Below are positions 9,125 to 17,389 of a stretch of DNA of 64,000 nucleotides, one piece after another. The number at the start of each line of letters is the position of its first letter. Within the stretch, counting starts at the first letter, position 1. Below the pieces are notes generated by a model, which was not told the DNA's origin, did no database searches, and worked only from the letters and a program-made list of their open reading frames with translations. The position numbers were made by a program, and so were the translations under genes. The DNA is from JABSQH01 sp039177505 (GTDB lineage Bacteria; Actinomycetota; Acidimicrobiia; Acidimicrobiales; Ilumatobacteraceae): NCBI GenBank assembly GCA_039177505.1, contig JBCDFR010000005.1, positions 32,084 to 96,083 of the forward strand, in the 5' to 3' direction.

Positions 9125-9661
9125 GTGGGGTACCGGCACCGGCGAGAGGACATTCTTGCTGGGGCGGTCGAGGCGGTGCTCGATGAGGGCATCAGCCAGC
9201 TCACATTCGGTCGGCTCGCGAGCCGGCTCCATATCAATGACCGCACGATCGTCTACTACTTCCCGAACAAGGACGCGCTGATCACCGACGTGCTGCTCGC
9301 GCTCGGGCAACAGCTGCAGGTCGGGTTGGAAGCAAGCTTCTCAACACCTGCCGCGGACCATCGCGCCTTGGTCCGCGCGGCATGGCCAATGCTCGCCCGC
9401 GACGAGATGGACCCGGTGTTCGCAGTCGTGTTCGAGCTCAACGGTCTCGCCGCGGCCGGTCGCGAGCCGTACGTCTCGCTGGCCCCGCAACTGGCGCAGG
9501 CGTTCGTCGAGTGGTTGCAACCTTTTCTCGAAGGTGATGCGTCGCGACGGCGCGCCGAGGCACAGGCCGCCGTCGTGCTCGTCGATGCCCTGCTGTTGGC
9601 TCGCCAGTTGCTCGGCGCCGCCGCCGCCGACGCTGCGCTCGGCCCGCTGACCTCGCCTTGA
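9125..9661 (+). CDS. TetR family transcriptional regulator
   Basis: A 178-residue protein with the TetR DNA-binding domain at its N-terminus: RHRREDILAGAVEAVLDEG, LTFGRLASRLHINDRTIVYYFPNKDALI. The GTG at 9125 places this domain as usual; the frame is open further upstream but would then overlap the hydrolase. It follows the hydrolase by 20 bp and precedes the kinase by 2 bp, so it probably belongs to that transcript. Ligand and targets unknown. Confidence 0.85.
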   Translation: MGYRHRREDILAGAVEAVLDEGISQLTFGRLASRLHINDRTIVYYFPNKDALITDVLLALGQQLQVGLEASFSTPAADHRALVRAAWPMLARDEMDPVFAVVFELNGLAAAGREPYVSLAPQLAQAFVEWLQPFLEGDASRRRAEAQAAVVLVDALLLARQLLGAAAADAALGPLTSP

Positions 9662-9663
9662 CC

Positions 9664-10287
9664 ATGGGCATTGGGCGCCGCGGGATCGACGATGTGGTCG
9701 CACTCATCGCCGAACGTGGTCAACACGCCGAACGCCTGCTGGTGGGCATCGTCGGTCCGCCGGGTGCTGGAAAGTCGACCAGTGCCAGGACGCTTGCGGA
9801 GCAGCTCGGCGGCGTCGTCGTCCCGATGGACGGCTGGCATCTCCCGCTTGCCGACGTGCAACGCTTGGGCCGTGCCGATCGCCGAGGTGCGCCGGACACC
9901 TTCGATGCCGAGGGCTTCGTCGAGTTCGTTACCGAGTTGCGGACGCTCGAGACTACGTGCGTCGCGCCCGACTTCTCCCGCGAAACCCACGATCCGGTGC
10001 CGGGCGCCATCGAGGTTGCTCCGGACGCGAGTCCGGTGTTCGTGGAAGGCAACTACCTGCTCCTCGACGAGATGCCGTGGTCGCGACTCGAGGACGTTTT
10101 TGACCTGACGATGTATGTCGACTGCGCCGACCGTCGTCGTCGGTCGGCGCTCGTCGAACGCCACATCAGCGCTGGAATGATGCCCGTCGCTGCCGAGCAG
10201 TTCGTCGACGAGTCCGACGAGCGCAACGCAGCGCTCGTTCGTACCTCGAGGCGACGCGCCGACCTCGTGGTCGACGCGGGCTGGTAG
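9664..10287 (+). CDS. P-loop nucleoside/pantothenate-kinase-like protein
   Basis: The 207-residue protein has a phosphate-binding loop (VGIVGPPGAGKSTSARTLAEQL), followed by VVVPMDGWHLP, the substrate-Asp motif of the uridine kinase/pantothenate kinase group, and VFVEGNYLLLDEMPW, which resembles the YfhQ/FrcK-type nucleoside or sugar kinases. The phosphorylated substrate is not known. Start ATG at 9664 lies 2 bp after the TetR gene. Confidence 0.85.
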   Translation: MGIGRRGIDDVVALIAERGQHAERLLVGIVGPPGAGKSTSARTLAEQLGGVVVPMDGWHLPLADVQRLGRADRRGAPDTFDAEGFVEFVTELRTLETTCVAPDFSRETHDPVPGAIEVAPDASPVFVEGNYLLLDEMPWSRLEDVFDLTMYVDCADRRRRSALVERHISAGMMPVAAEQFVDESDERNAALVRTSRRRADLVVDAGW

Positions 10288-10309
10288 TGCTGGTGATCGA
10301 GGCGCCGCG

Positions 10310-10772
10310 CTACGGGTCGCTGTCGAGTGCAGGGCCGAACCGGGAGGCGATGCCATCGAGGACGATCGAGAGTCCGGCCTCGAACTCATCGCCGAATTCG
10401 TAGCCCGGCGCTAGGGCGTGATCGCGGACGAACTCCTCGAGGTGGGGATACTCGCCGGTGGGCATCGCGCCGATGATCTCCCCGGCGAGCTCGGCGTTCG
10501 ACTCCGGTCCGCCAGCTGTCGTCCCGCTTTGGCAGATCGATCTCGGCGAACACTGCATCGACCATGCCGTCGATGATGGCGTCCTTGTTGGCCACGTGAT
10601 GATGGATCGTCATTGGCTTGGTACCGAGGTGGACGGCGAGCTTGCGGATTGTCAGTGCATCGACACCGATCGCGTCGGCCAGTTCGATCGCTCCCGTAAC
10701 GACTCGATGGTGGTCGAGTCGAGTCGACGCTGAGGTACTGGAGGAGTGTGTCGACGGTGCGATTCGTACCAA
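10310..10772 (-). pseudogene. Tetracycline-repressor-like TetR gene, broken by internal deletion
   Basis: The N-terminal frame (10772 downward) encodes a good TetR DNA-binding domain: ELADAIGVDALTIRKLAVHL, MTIHHHVANKDAIIDGMVDA. Near DSWRTGVE (about 10510) the frame loses similarity, while a second frame supplies the typical C-terminal end, ELAGEIIGAMPTGEYPHLEE to EFEAGLSIVLDGI. Intact members have roughly 80 extra residues between these two parts, so an internal deletion that also shifted the frame is the simplest explanation. Probably non-functional. Confidence 0.75.
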
Positions 10773-10813
10773 GTAACGGTTCCGGGCCGGTCGAAGGTGT
10801 CGATGGGCTCGGG

Positions 10814-11551
10814 TCAGTGTGACTCTTCGTGATGAGAGTCGCTAAGCAGCAGGGTCGATCCGACGCGCACGAACTGGCCACCGAACGCCTTGTGGAGTTG
10901 GTCTTCGGTCAGGACCTCGCTCGCCGGGCCGAACGCAACGAGGTGTGTCGCGAGCAGTAGCACCAGGTCGGAGCGCTGCGCGTCTTGGAAGTTGTGCGTG
11001 CTCGTGATCATCGTGCGCCCGCCGAGCTTCTCTTCGTCGAGCACGTCGAGGATGATTGAGCGCGATGCCACGTCGAGGGCGGTGAGTGGCTCGTCGAGCA
11101 GCAGTACGGACGACTCCTGAGTGAGTCCCTGGGCGACCAGGACACGCTGGCGCTGACCGCCCGATAGGTGGTGAATCGGCCGGTTGGCGAGGTCGTCGAT
11201 GGCCAGACGGGTCATGGCTTCGTGGATCGTTGCCCAATCGGCGGGACGAAAACGGCGGATTGGGCCGAGGGTCGAGTACCGGCCCATTGCGACGGCGTCA
11301 CGCACGGTGATCGGCACGCTCTGGTCGACATCGGTCGACTGCAGCACCATGGCTGGACGGCCGTCGACGTGCGCTGTCCCCGACGTCGGCGAAACGATCC
11401 CAGCCAGCGTCTTGAGCAGCGTTGATTTGCCGCAGCCGTTCGGTCCGATGATCGCTACTGACGAGCCGCGCGGGACGTCGATGGATACGCGCTCCAAGGC
11501 CAGGACGTTGCCGTACGTCACGGTGAGGTCGTTGGTGCGAACAGCACTCAT
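10814..11551 (-). CDS. Zinc/manganese-type ABC transporter ATPase
   Basis: A 245-residue ATPase with Walker A GPNGCGKST, signature LSGGQRQR and Walker B SSVLLLDEPLTALD, closest in appearance to ZnuC/MntB-type metal importers. It is transcribed away from the binding protein (11692) and permease (12970) of the same apparent system, so the transporter is split across a divergent promoter. That promoter holds two Zur-like sites. The last residues, SDSHHEESH, are histidine-rich and could bind metal. Confidence 0.9.
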   Translation of the reverse strand: MSAVRTNDLTVTYGNVLALERVSIDVPRGSSVAIIGPNGCGKSTLLKTLAGIVSPTSGTAHVDGRPAMVLQSTDVDQSVPITVRDAVAMGRYSTLGPIRRFRPADWATIHEAMTRLAIDDLANRPIHHLSGGQRQRVLVAQGLTQESSVLLLDEPLTALDVASRSIILDVLDEEKLGGRTMITSTHNFQDAQRSDLVLLLATHLVAFGPASEVLTEDQLHKAFGGQFVRVGSTLLLSDSHHEESH

Positions 11552-11576
11552 CGCACGACGTCACGTGTGGTGGAGG

Positions 11577-11591
11577 GAATGAATCTCATTC
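11577..11591. promoter_or_regulatory. Metal-regulator inverted repeat (site 1)
   Basis: GAATGA-ATC-TCATTC is a perfect 6-3-6 inverted repeat lying 26 bp upstream of the ATPase start. Its position between divergent metal-uptake genes and its resemblance to Fur-family sites suggest repression by a Zur-type protein. Confidence 0.5.
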
Positions 11592-11651
11592 TGGATTGGC
11601 GTTGACCCAGCAGATGTTGTGGTCATCCGAGGCTGCCCATAGCGTACTCAA

Positions 11652-11667
11652 CGACAATCATTCTCAT
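11652..11667. promoter_or_regulatory. Zur-box-like site (site 2)
   Basis: CGACAATCATTCTCA matches the actinobacterial Zur-type palindrome TGATAATCATTATCA at 12 of 15 positions. It lies about 25 bp upstream of the binding-protein start. Repression when zinc is plentiful is the expected effect; the Fur-type gene at 21250 or 62325 could be the regulator. Confidence 0.5.
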
Positions 11668-11691
11668 TTACTCCCACTGGAGGACTCACCA

Positions 11692-12933
11692 ATGTCGAAG
11701 GGCATGCCCTTTGGATCCCGTCGCCGCGCGCGACTGATCGCTATTCCCGCCGCCCTTGCGCTGGTCGCTGCTGCGTGCGGATCCGATGACGATAGCGAGA
11801 GTTCCTCCACGAGCGCCGACTCAGAGTCGACCGAGTCAGATTCCGCTGAGGCCGTTGGACAGGCGTCCGGCGACGTCCCGACCATCGCCGTGACCACCAA
11901 TGTGCTCGGCGACGTCGTGTCGAACCTCGTCTGCGACGCTGCGGACGTAGTGACGTTGATGCCGGTAGGTGCCGACCCGCACGACTTCCAGATCTCGGCC
12001 CAAGAAGCGGCTCAGCTGCGCGAAGCCGATGTGATCATCGTGAACGGTGCCAACTTCGAAGAGGGTCTGACCTCGGCGATCGAGTCCGCTGAGTCCGATG
12101 GCATCCAGGTGTACGAAGCGATCAGCACCGTGCAGACCATCGAATACGGCGAGGGTGGCCACAACCACTCCGACGAAGACCACTCCGACGAGAGCCACTC
12201 CGACGAAGACCACTCCGACGAGAGCCACTCCGACGAAGACCACTCCGACGAAGACCACTCCGACGAAGACCACTCCGACGAAGACCACTCCGACGAAGAC
12301 CACTCCGACGAAGACCACTCCGACGAGAGCCACTCCGACGAAGACCACTCCGACGACGGCCATGATGACCACGACGACCACGAGGGCCACGACCACAGCG
12401 GCGACGACCCGCACTTCTTCACCGACGTCGGGCAGATGATGCTGGCTGCCGAGGGCATCACGGCGATGCTCTTGGAGATCGATGGCATCGACACAGCGAC
12501 AGTCGAGGAGTGCTCAGCTGCTTACATGGCCGAGCTTGAGACCGCCGATGGCGAGGTTGAGGCGTTGATCGCTTCGATCCCCGACGATGGCCGCATCATG
12601 GTGACCAACCACGAGGCATTCGGCTACTTCGCCGACCGCCACGAGTTCGAGGTCGTCGGCACGGTCATCCCGAGCGGAAGCACGGGTGGAGCTGCCAGCG
12701 CTGGTGAACTCGCTGAGCTCGCCGGCATCATCGAGGCCGAGGGTGTGCCGGCCATCTTCGGCGACACGTCCGCGCCGACGGATGTCGCCGAGGCATTGGC
12801 CGCCGAGGTCGGTGGTGACGTGGAGGTCGTGGAGCTGTACACCGAGTCGCTCGGCGAACCCGGCAGCGAGGGCGAGACCTACATCGCCATGGTGGTCACC
12901 AACGCTGAGCGCATCTCTGGCGCTCTGGCCTGA
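11692..12933 (+). CDS. Metal ABC transporter substrate-binding lipoprotein with histidine-rich loop (zinc type)
   Basis: The start ATG at 11692 has GGAGG eight bases upstream. A signal peptide ends in the lipobox LVAAAC, so the mature protein is lipid-anchored outside the membrane. It has the ZnuA/TroA fold: VTLMPVGADPHDFQIS, then a very long His/Asp/Glu-rich loop, then DDPHFFTDVGQM and TNHEAFGYFADR. The loop contains 13 tandem copies of a five-residue unit (HSDED, HSDES or HSDDG) followed by more His/Asp. Such loops mark zinc-binding members and may collect zinc for the pocket. Permease follows 36 bp downstream. Confidence 0.92.
   Translation: MSKGMPFGSRRRARLIAIPAALALVAAACGSDDDSESSSTSADSESTESDSAEAVGQASGDVPTIAVTTNVLGDVVSNLVCDAADVVTLMPVGADPHDFQISAQEAAQLREADVIIVNGANFEEGLTSAIESAESDGIQVYEAISTVQTIEYGEGGHNHSDEDHSDESHSDEDHSDESHSDEDHSDEDHSDEDHSDEDHSDEDHSDEDHSDESHSDEDHSDDGHDDHDDHEGHDHSGDDPHFFTDVGQMMLAAEGITAMLLEIDGIDTATVEECSAAYMAELETADGEVEALIASIPDDGRIMVTNHEAFGYFADRHEFEVVGTVIPSGSTGGAASAGELAELAGIIEAEGVPAIFGDTSAPTDVAEALAAEVGGDVEVVELYTESLGEPGSEGETYIAMVVTNAERISGALA
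12166..12360 (+). repeat. 15-bp tandem coding repeat in the metal-binding loop
   Basis: Thirteen in-frame copies of a 15-bp unit, mostly CACTCCGACGAAGAC, encode the histidine-rich loop. Copies are nearly identical at DNA level, including the third codon position, which indicates recent expansion or frequent copy-number change. Because the unit is a multiple of three, gain or loss changes loop length without breaking the frame. Confidence 0.95.
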
Positions 12934-12969
12934 TACTCGGCGCCGAGTGGGGCGAGCTCACCGGAGCCG

Positions 12970-13812
12970 ATGACTTGGTTGACGGAGGTCTTTGAGCCTT
13001 CGTTCATGCAACGTGCGTTGATCGCCAGCCTGCTGGCGGTCGCCGTCACGTCGCTGGTCGGTACGTGGGTCGTCCTACGCGGGTTGGCATTCCTTGGCGA
13101 TGCCATCTCGCACGGGGTGATCCCGGGACTGGCGCTCGCTGTCCTGTGGGGCTTCAGCTTGATTCTTGGAGCGCTGGCGGCAGCGCTGGTCATGGCGATC
13201 GCCGTGGCCTTCGTATCGAGCCGAACGACGGTGCGTGAGGACACGGGCATTGGTCTGCTGTTCGTCGGGATGCTGTCGCTTGGTGTTGTGATCGTGTCGC
13301 GAACACGTGCCTTCGCCACGGAAGTGACGTCGCTGTTGTTCGGTGACGTGTTGGGCGTGACCTGGTCCGACATCAGACTGCAGCTCGTCGCGGTGGCGGT
13401 CGTCGTCGTCGTCAGCGTCGTGATGTTTCGCCCATTCATGGCGCTCACGTTCAACCGCGACAAAGCCCTCACGCTCGGCATGCGCCCGGGCGTCTCGCAT
13501 ATCGTGTTGATGGCACTCTTGGCCGTGAGCATTGTTGCCAGCTTTGAAACGGTTGGGACGTTGCTGGTCTTCGGGCTGCTTATCGGTCCACCAGCAACCG
13601 CGGGATTGGTCGTCCGGCGAGTACCCAGCATGATCTTGTTGTCGATGCTGTTTGGCGCGTTGGCTGTTGTCGCCGGCCTGGTCGTCAGCTTTCACTACAG
13701 CACGGCCGGTGGAGCGACGATGGCGCTGTTCAGCGTGCTGATCTTCTTCGTCGTGCTGGCCATCCGCGAGGCGATCACGGCACTGAGCACCGCACCGGCC
13801 GTCGCTCACTGA
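12970..13812 (+). CDS. Metal ABC transporter permease (ABC-3 family)
   Basis: A 280-residue integral membrane protein of the ZnuB/MntB type, with about eight hydrophobic helices and the family segment LRGLAFLGDAISHGVIPG near the N-terminus, the loop contacting the ATPase. It forms the membrane channel for the histidine-rich binding protein just upstream and probably pairs with the ATPase encoded divergently at 10814. Confidence 0.9.
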   Translation: MTWLTEVFEPSFMQRALIASLLAVAVTSLVGTWVVLRGLAFLGDAISHGVIPGLALAVLWGFSLILGALAAALVMAIAVAFVSSRTTVREDTGIGLLFVGMLSLGVVIVSRTRAFATEVTSLLFGDVLGVTWSDIRLQLVAVAVVVVVSVVMFRPFMALTFNRDKALTLGMRPGVSHIVLMALLAVSIVASFETVGTLLVFGLLIGPPATAGLVVRRVPSMILLSMLFGALAVVAGLVVSFHYSTAGGATMALFSVLIFFVVLAIREAITALSTAPAVAH

Positions 13813-13832
13813 ACTACCGTCGGCCCCCTCCG

Positions 13833-14510
13833 ATGGAGAACGAGGACGCCGCTTACGATTCGGGCACGGGCGAGATCGCCGCCCGCGAACGCAGCCCCGA
13901 TCGCGTCGCGACGTTCGTCGACGCGGTGTTCGCCATCGTGATCACCATCCTCGTGCTCGAGATCGGCGTGCCATCCGACCTCAACGAGCAATCGTTCCGT
14001 GAAGCGCTCGACGAGGTCGGCCCGACCCTGATCGCCTGGATCATCAGCTTTTTGTTGGTCGGGATGTACTGGGTGTGGCACCGAGACTTGTTCAACCGTC
14101 TACGCGCAGTGAACCGCGACGTTGTGTGGCTCAACCTGATCTTCCTCGTGCCGGTGTCGTTGATTCCGTTTGCCTCGGCAGTACTTGGTGACTATCACGA
14201 CGATCCGATCGCGCTGCGGCTCTACGGCATCGTGCTGATCGCTGTGAGCCTCACGAAGCTGCTCCTGTACTGGTACGTCCATCACCGGCCGTATCTCCTG
14301 CTTGCGCCGGCCAGCCGACGTTCGCTTCGCATCGGCGCGCTGATCTCTGCGGCGCCGATTGTGTTGTACATCGCCGCGATTGCCGTCGCCGACATCGCCC
14401 ACGAGGTGAGCCTCGTGTTGTTCCTTGCCGTGCCGGGTTCGTACTTCTTGTTGGTCACGCTGTTGCGCGAGCGACCATCGACGGCAGCGGACGCCGAACA
14501 GTTCTCGTGA
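13833..14510 (+). CDS. TMEM175-like potassium channel family protein (DUF1211)
   Basis: The 225-residue protein begins its first helix with RVATFVDAVFAIVITILVLEI, close to the FSDAVFAIAITLLVLE signature of bacterial TMEM175 channels, in which that helix lines the pore. Here the usual FSD is FVD, a small deviation. About six membrane helices follow, and RAVNRDVVWLNLIFLVPVSLIPF is another typical segment. It starts 20 bp after the permease and may be read through, but its role is probably unrelated to zinc. Confidence 0.85.
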   Translation: MENEDAAYDSGTGEIAARERSPDRVATFVDAVFAIVITILVLEIGVPSDLNEQSFREALDEVGPTLIAWIISFLLVGMYWVWHRDLFNRLRAVNRDVVWLNLIFLVPVSLIPFASAVLGDYHDDPIALRLYGIVLIAVSLTKLLLYWYVHHRPYLLLAPASRRSLRIGALISAAPIVLYIAAIAVADIAHEVSLVLFLAVPGSYFLLVTLLRERPSTAADAEQFS

Positions 14511-14532
14511 CCCCGACGAGTTGGTGGTCGGC

Positions 14533-15381
14533 TCAGTGGGCGTGTTCGATGCCGCGTAGGCGGGCGCGTCCGGCGACCCCCGAGAAACCGAAGGCGAGCA
14601 CGAACAGGGCTGCGCCGGTCAGCACGATCGTTGGGCCCGATGCGACGTCGAGGTGATAGCTGAGGTTCATGCCGATGGCGCCGGTCAACGCACCGATCAC
14701 GGTGGCGATGATCAGCATTGTCGAGAACCGCGAGGTCAACAGGCGAGCGATCACTGCCGGTACCACCAACGCCGCCGCGATCAGGGTGACGCCCATCACG
14801 TTCATCGTCACCAAGATTGCGGCGGCGAGCAGCAGCATGAGCACCGCGTCGGTCAGGGTGACACGTACTCCCGAGATCTCTGCGACCTCGGGATTGAACG
14901 TCACGAAGAGCAGACGCCGGTACGACACGACGATGGTCAGGACGGTGATGGCGGTGACGACGAGAATCAGCCAGACGTCGCCGATGCTGACGCCCAGTAC
15001 GTTGCCGAACAGCGCTGCTTCGGCGTTGCGGTCCGTCGTTCCGAAGATCTGGACGAGCGCCAACCCGAGCGCGAACGACGCCGTGGTCACCACGCCGATC
15101 GCGGCATCGGAACCTACCGGTCGGCGGCGGGTGATACCGCCGATCATGAGCGCCGTCGCCAGTCCCCACACGCCTGCTCCCAGGAACACGTTGACCCCGA
15201 GGAGCGATGCGGCGGCGAATCCACCGAAGATCGAGTGCGACAACCCGTGGCCGATGTAGCTCATCGAACGGAGTACGACGTAACAGCCGATGAGCCCGCA
15301 CAACGCGCCGGCCACGGTGGCGACGATCAACCCGTTGCGGAAGAACTCGAACTCGTAGGGCCGCAGCAGCTCGTCGATCAC
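14533..15381 (-). CDS. Metal ABC transporter permease (second system)
   Basis: A 282-residue ABC-3 family permease, with YEFEFFRNGLIVATVAGALC as first helix and LRSMSYIGHGLSHSIFGGFAAA as the ATPase-contacting loop. GTG at 15381 overlaps the stop of the upstream ATPase in GTGA, indicating translational coupling. It is the last gene of the binding protein-ATPase-permease operon. The convergent TMEM175-like gene ends 22 bp away. Confidence 0.9.
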   Translation of the reverse strand: MIDELLRPYEFEFFRNGLIVATVAGALCGLIGCYVVLRSMSYIGHGLSHSIFGGFAAASLLGVNVFLGAGVWGLATALMIGGITRRRPVGSDAAIGVVTTASFALGLALVQIFGTTDRNAEAALFGNVLGVSIGDVWLILVVTAITVLTIVVSYRRLLFVTFNPEVAEISGVRVTLTDAVLMLLLAAAILVTMNVMGVTLIAAALVVPAVIARLLTSRFSTMLIIATVIGALTGAIGMNLSYHLDVASGPTIVLTGAALFVLAFGFSGVAGRARLRGIEHAH

Positions 15382-16160
15382 GATGCGATCTCGATCGAGT
15401 CGGTCGGCGCATCGACGATCACCGGCATGCCGGCGTGTTGCAGTACCTGCATCGGCGAGCCGAAGGTCGCCTCGAGGTTCGCCGGTGTCAGCACGTCGGT
15501 GGGTCGGCCCTCTCCGATCACTCGACCGTTGAGGCACACTACGTGGGGGAGGTGGGCAGCGATCCCGTTGAGGTCGTGCGTGGTGATGAGCACTGCCATG
15601 CCGGACTGCCGAAGTTCGTCGAGGAGGTGCAGCACCTCGTGGCGAGTCTTCACGTCGAGGCCGCTGGTTGGCTCGTCGAGAAGGAGCACGTCGGCGTCGG
15701 TCATGAGCGCACGCGCTAGGAACATCCGTTGTTGCTGACCTCCGGACAATGCCCGGATGTGTCGGTCAGCGAGCTCGGCGATCCCCAGTCGATCGAGCAC
15801 GTCGAGCAGCTTGTCTCGCTCGGCTCTCCGCTCCTGGCGAGTGGACCAGAAGCGGCGCAGCGGCCGCGTCCGCGCCATCAACACGCACTCGGTGACGGTG
15901 ACGGGAAAGTCCCAGTCGACCTTCTCCAGCTGCGGTACGAACCCGAACGACACGCCTGGGCCGCGCTCGACCGTGCCACGGACGGGTTCGAGCGCGCCAG
16001 ACACCGCTCGAAGCAGCGTCGACTTCCCTGAACCGGACGGGCCGACGACGCCGATGAAGTCACCACGCGAGATGTCGAGGTCGACCGCGTCGAGGACCGG
16101 CGTGCCGTCGTACGAGCACGTCACCCCTCGTGCGCTGAGGATCGGACCTTCGGCGTGCAC
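15378..16160 (-). CDS. Metal ABC transporter ATPase (second system)
   Basis: The 260-residue ATPase has Walker A GPSGSGKST, signature LSGGQQQR and Walker B VLLLDEPTSGLD, and resembles MntB/SitB-type manganese or zinc importer ATPases. It starts 4 bp after the binding-protein gene and overlaps the permease start, so the three subunits are made from one message. Confidence 0.9.
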   Translation of the reverse strand: MHAEGPILSARGVTCSYDGTPVLDAVDLDISRGDFIGVVGPSGSGKSTLLRAVSGALEPVRGTVERGPGVSFGFVPQLEKVDWDFPVTVTECVLMARTRPLRRFWSTRQERRAERDKLLDVLDRLGIAELADRHIRALSGGQQQRMFLARALMTDADVLLLDEPTSGLDVKTRHEVLHLLDELRQSGMAVLITTHDLNGIAAHLPHVVCLNGRVIGEGRPTDVLTPANLEATFGSPMQVLQHAGMPVIVDAPTDSIEIAS

Positions 16161-16164
16161 GGGA

Positions 16165-17217
16165 CTACTGAGGGTACTCAGCGTTGTCTGGAGCCGCTCC
16201 GCAGATCTCGAATGCCTCGAGCGCCGCCGGGTCGCCGCCCAACGCTTCGGTCATGGTGATGTAGTTCGAGCGCATCAACCCGACCCACGAGTGGTCGTCG
16301 TCTCCGGGCTCGCCGGGCAGGTCGTCGTCGCGCAGCGTGTCGACGTACGTGCCGCCGGCCTCGTTGGCGATCTGGTCGAGCACGGGCGACGGGAACACCT
16401 CGGAACCGAACAGCGCAGGTACGCCGGTGGTGCTGACCTGATCGATCAGGTCAGCCACTTCACGCGGTGACGGGTCGCCGAAGTCGGCAGGCTGGATGGC
16501 GCCGATGACCTCGAAGCCGTAGTTCTCGGCGAAGTAGGCGTATGCGTCGTGGTACGTGAGGAGCTGCTTGTTCTCCTCTGGGATGGTGTCGAATGCTTCA
16601 CGCATCGCCGTGTCGAGGCCGTCGACGCACTCGGCGAGCGTGTCGTAGTTCGCCGCATACTCATCGGCGTTGTCCGGGTCGACATCGCTCATCGTGTCGC
16701 GGATGATGGCTGCGTAGTTCAGTGCCAGCGACGGGTCGGTCCACAGGTGGGGGTTCGGCTTGCCCTCGTCTTCGGGGAACGAGAAGTCGTACTTGTAGTC
16801 CTCGGGGTCGATCGTCTCGTCGCCGAGCTCGATGAGTGGGGTCTCGTCGGGCTTGTTGGCCAGCGCCAGTTCCTTGGTGGGCTCTTCGAGCACGAGTCCG
16901 TTGATGAAGATCACGTTGGCGTCGGTGACGAGTTCGGCCACGCTCGGTTGCGGCTCAAAGGTGTGCGAGTTCGTTCCTTCGGGGACGATTCCGATGATCG
17001 CTGCGTTGTCGCCGATCACATTGGCCGCGAGCGAGGTGATTGGGGCGACGGTGGTGGCGATGAGGAGGTCTGCCTCTGCCGCCGCTTCGTCGGCGCCGTC
17101 GCTCGATCCGGCTTCGTCGTCGTCGGAACCGCAGGCGGCCGCGACGAGGCCGAGCGTCACGGCGGTGGCGAGAACGCGCCGCGAGGTCGTGGGGAGGGAG
17201 GGGGGACGTAAAAGCAC
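16165..17217 (-). CDS. Metal ABC transporter substrate-binding lipoprotein (second system)
   Basis: A 350-residue TroA/PsaA-like protein with signal peptide and lipobox GLVAAAC. Likely metal ligands lie in GTNSHTFEPQPS, NPHLWTDPSL and LTYHDAYAYFAENY. Unlike the protein at 11692 it has no histidine-rich loop, so the preferred metal may be different (manganese or iron rather than zinc); this is inference. It opens the operon with the ATPase and permease. The start is GTG at 17217. Confidence 0.9.
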   Translation of the reverse strand: MLLRPPSLPTTSRRVLATAVTLGLVAAACGSDDDEAGSSDGADEAAAEADLLIATTVAPITSLAANVIGDNAAIIGIVPEGTNSHTFEPQPSVAELVTDANVIFINGLVLEEPTKELALANKPDETPLIELGDETIDPEDYKYDFSFPEDEGKPNPHLWTDPSLALNYAAIIRDTMSDVDPDNADEYAANYDTLAECVDGLDTAMREAFDTIPEENKQLLTYHDAYAYFAENYGFEVIGAIQPADFGDPSPREVADLIDQVSTTGVPALFGSEVFPSPVLDQIANEAGGTYVDTLRDDDLPGEPGDDDHSWVGLMRSNYITMTEALGGDPAALEAFEICGAAPDNAEYPQ

Positions 17218-17236
17218 GGGCGCACGCTACCGCTAT

Positions 17237-17251
17237 TGCGAATTGCTCGCA
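17237..17251. promoter_or_regulatory. Inverted repeat upstream of second metal operon
   Basis: TGCGA-ATTGC-TCGCA is a perfect 5-5-5 inverted repeat lying 20-34 bp upstream of the binding-protein start, in a relatively AT-rich patch. It differs from the sites at 11577 and 11652, which would fit a different metal regulator such as an MntR/IdeR type. Weak evidence. Confidence 0.3.
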
Positions 17252-17389
17252 TCACCGGACTGTCTGCAATACCCGTGGGTGCGGCCTCCGTCGATGCCCG
17301 CTGCTCGTGTCGCGTCGCCAACGGCAAGCCAGTCGATGTGGATTGCCTCGGCGCAACCCGCGTCGCGTCGCCTGATCGAGGGATGTCGG

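Noticed and set aside
12166..12360. CRISPR-like array in the binding-protein gene
   Set aside because: The repeats are directly adjacent with no spacers and are in frame inside a lipoprotein gene.
11836..12494. Val/Gly- and Ser/Trp-rich open frames antisense to the histidine-rich loop
   Set aside because: They arise from translating the 15-bp repeat in other frames and have no start signal or homology.
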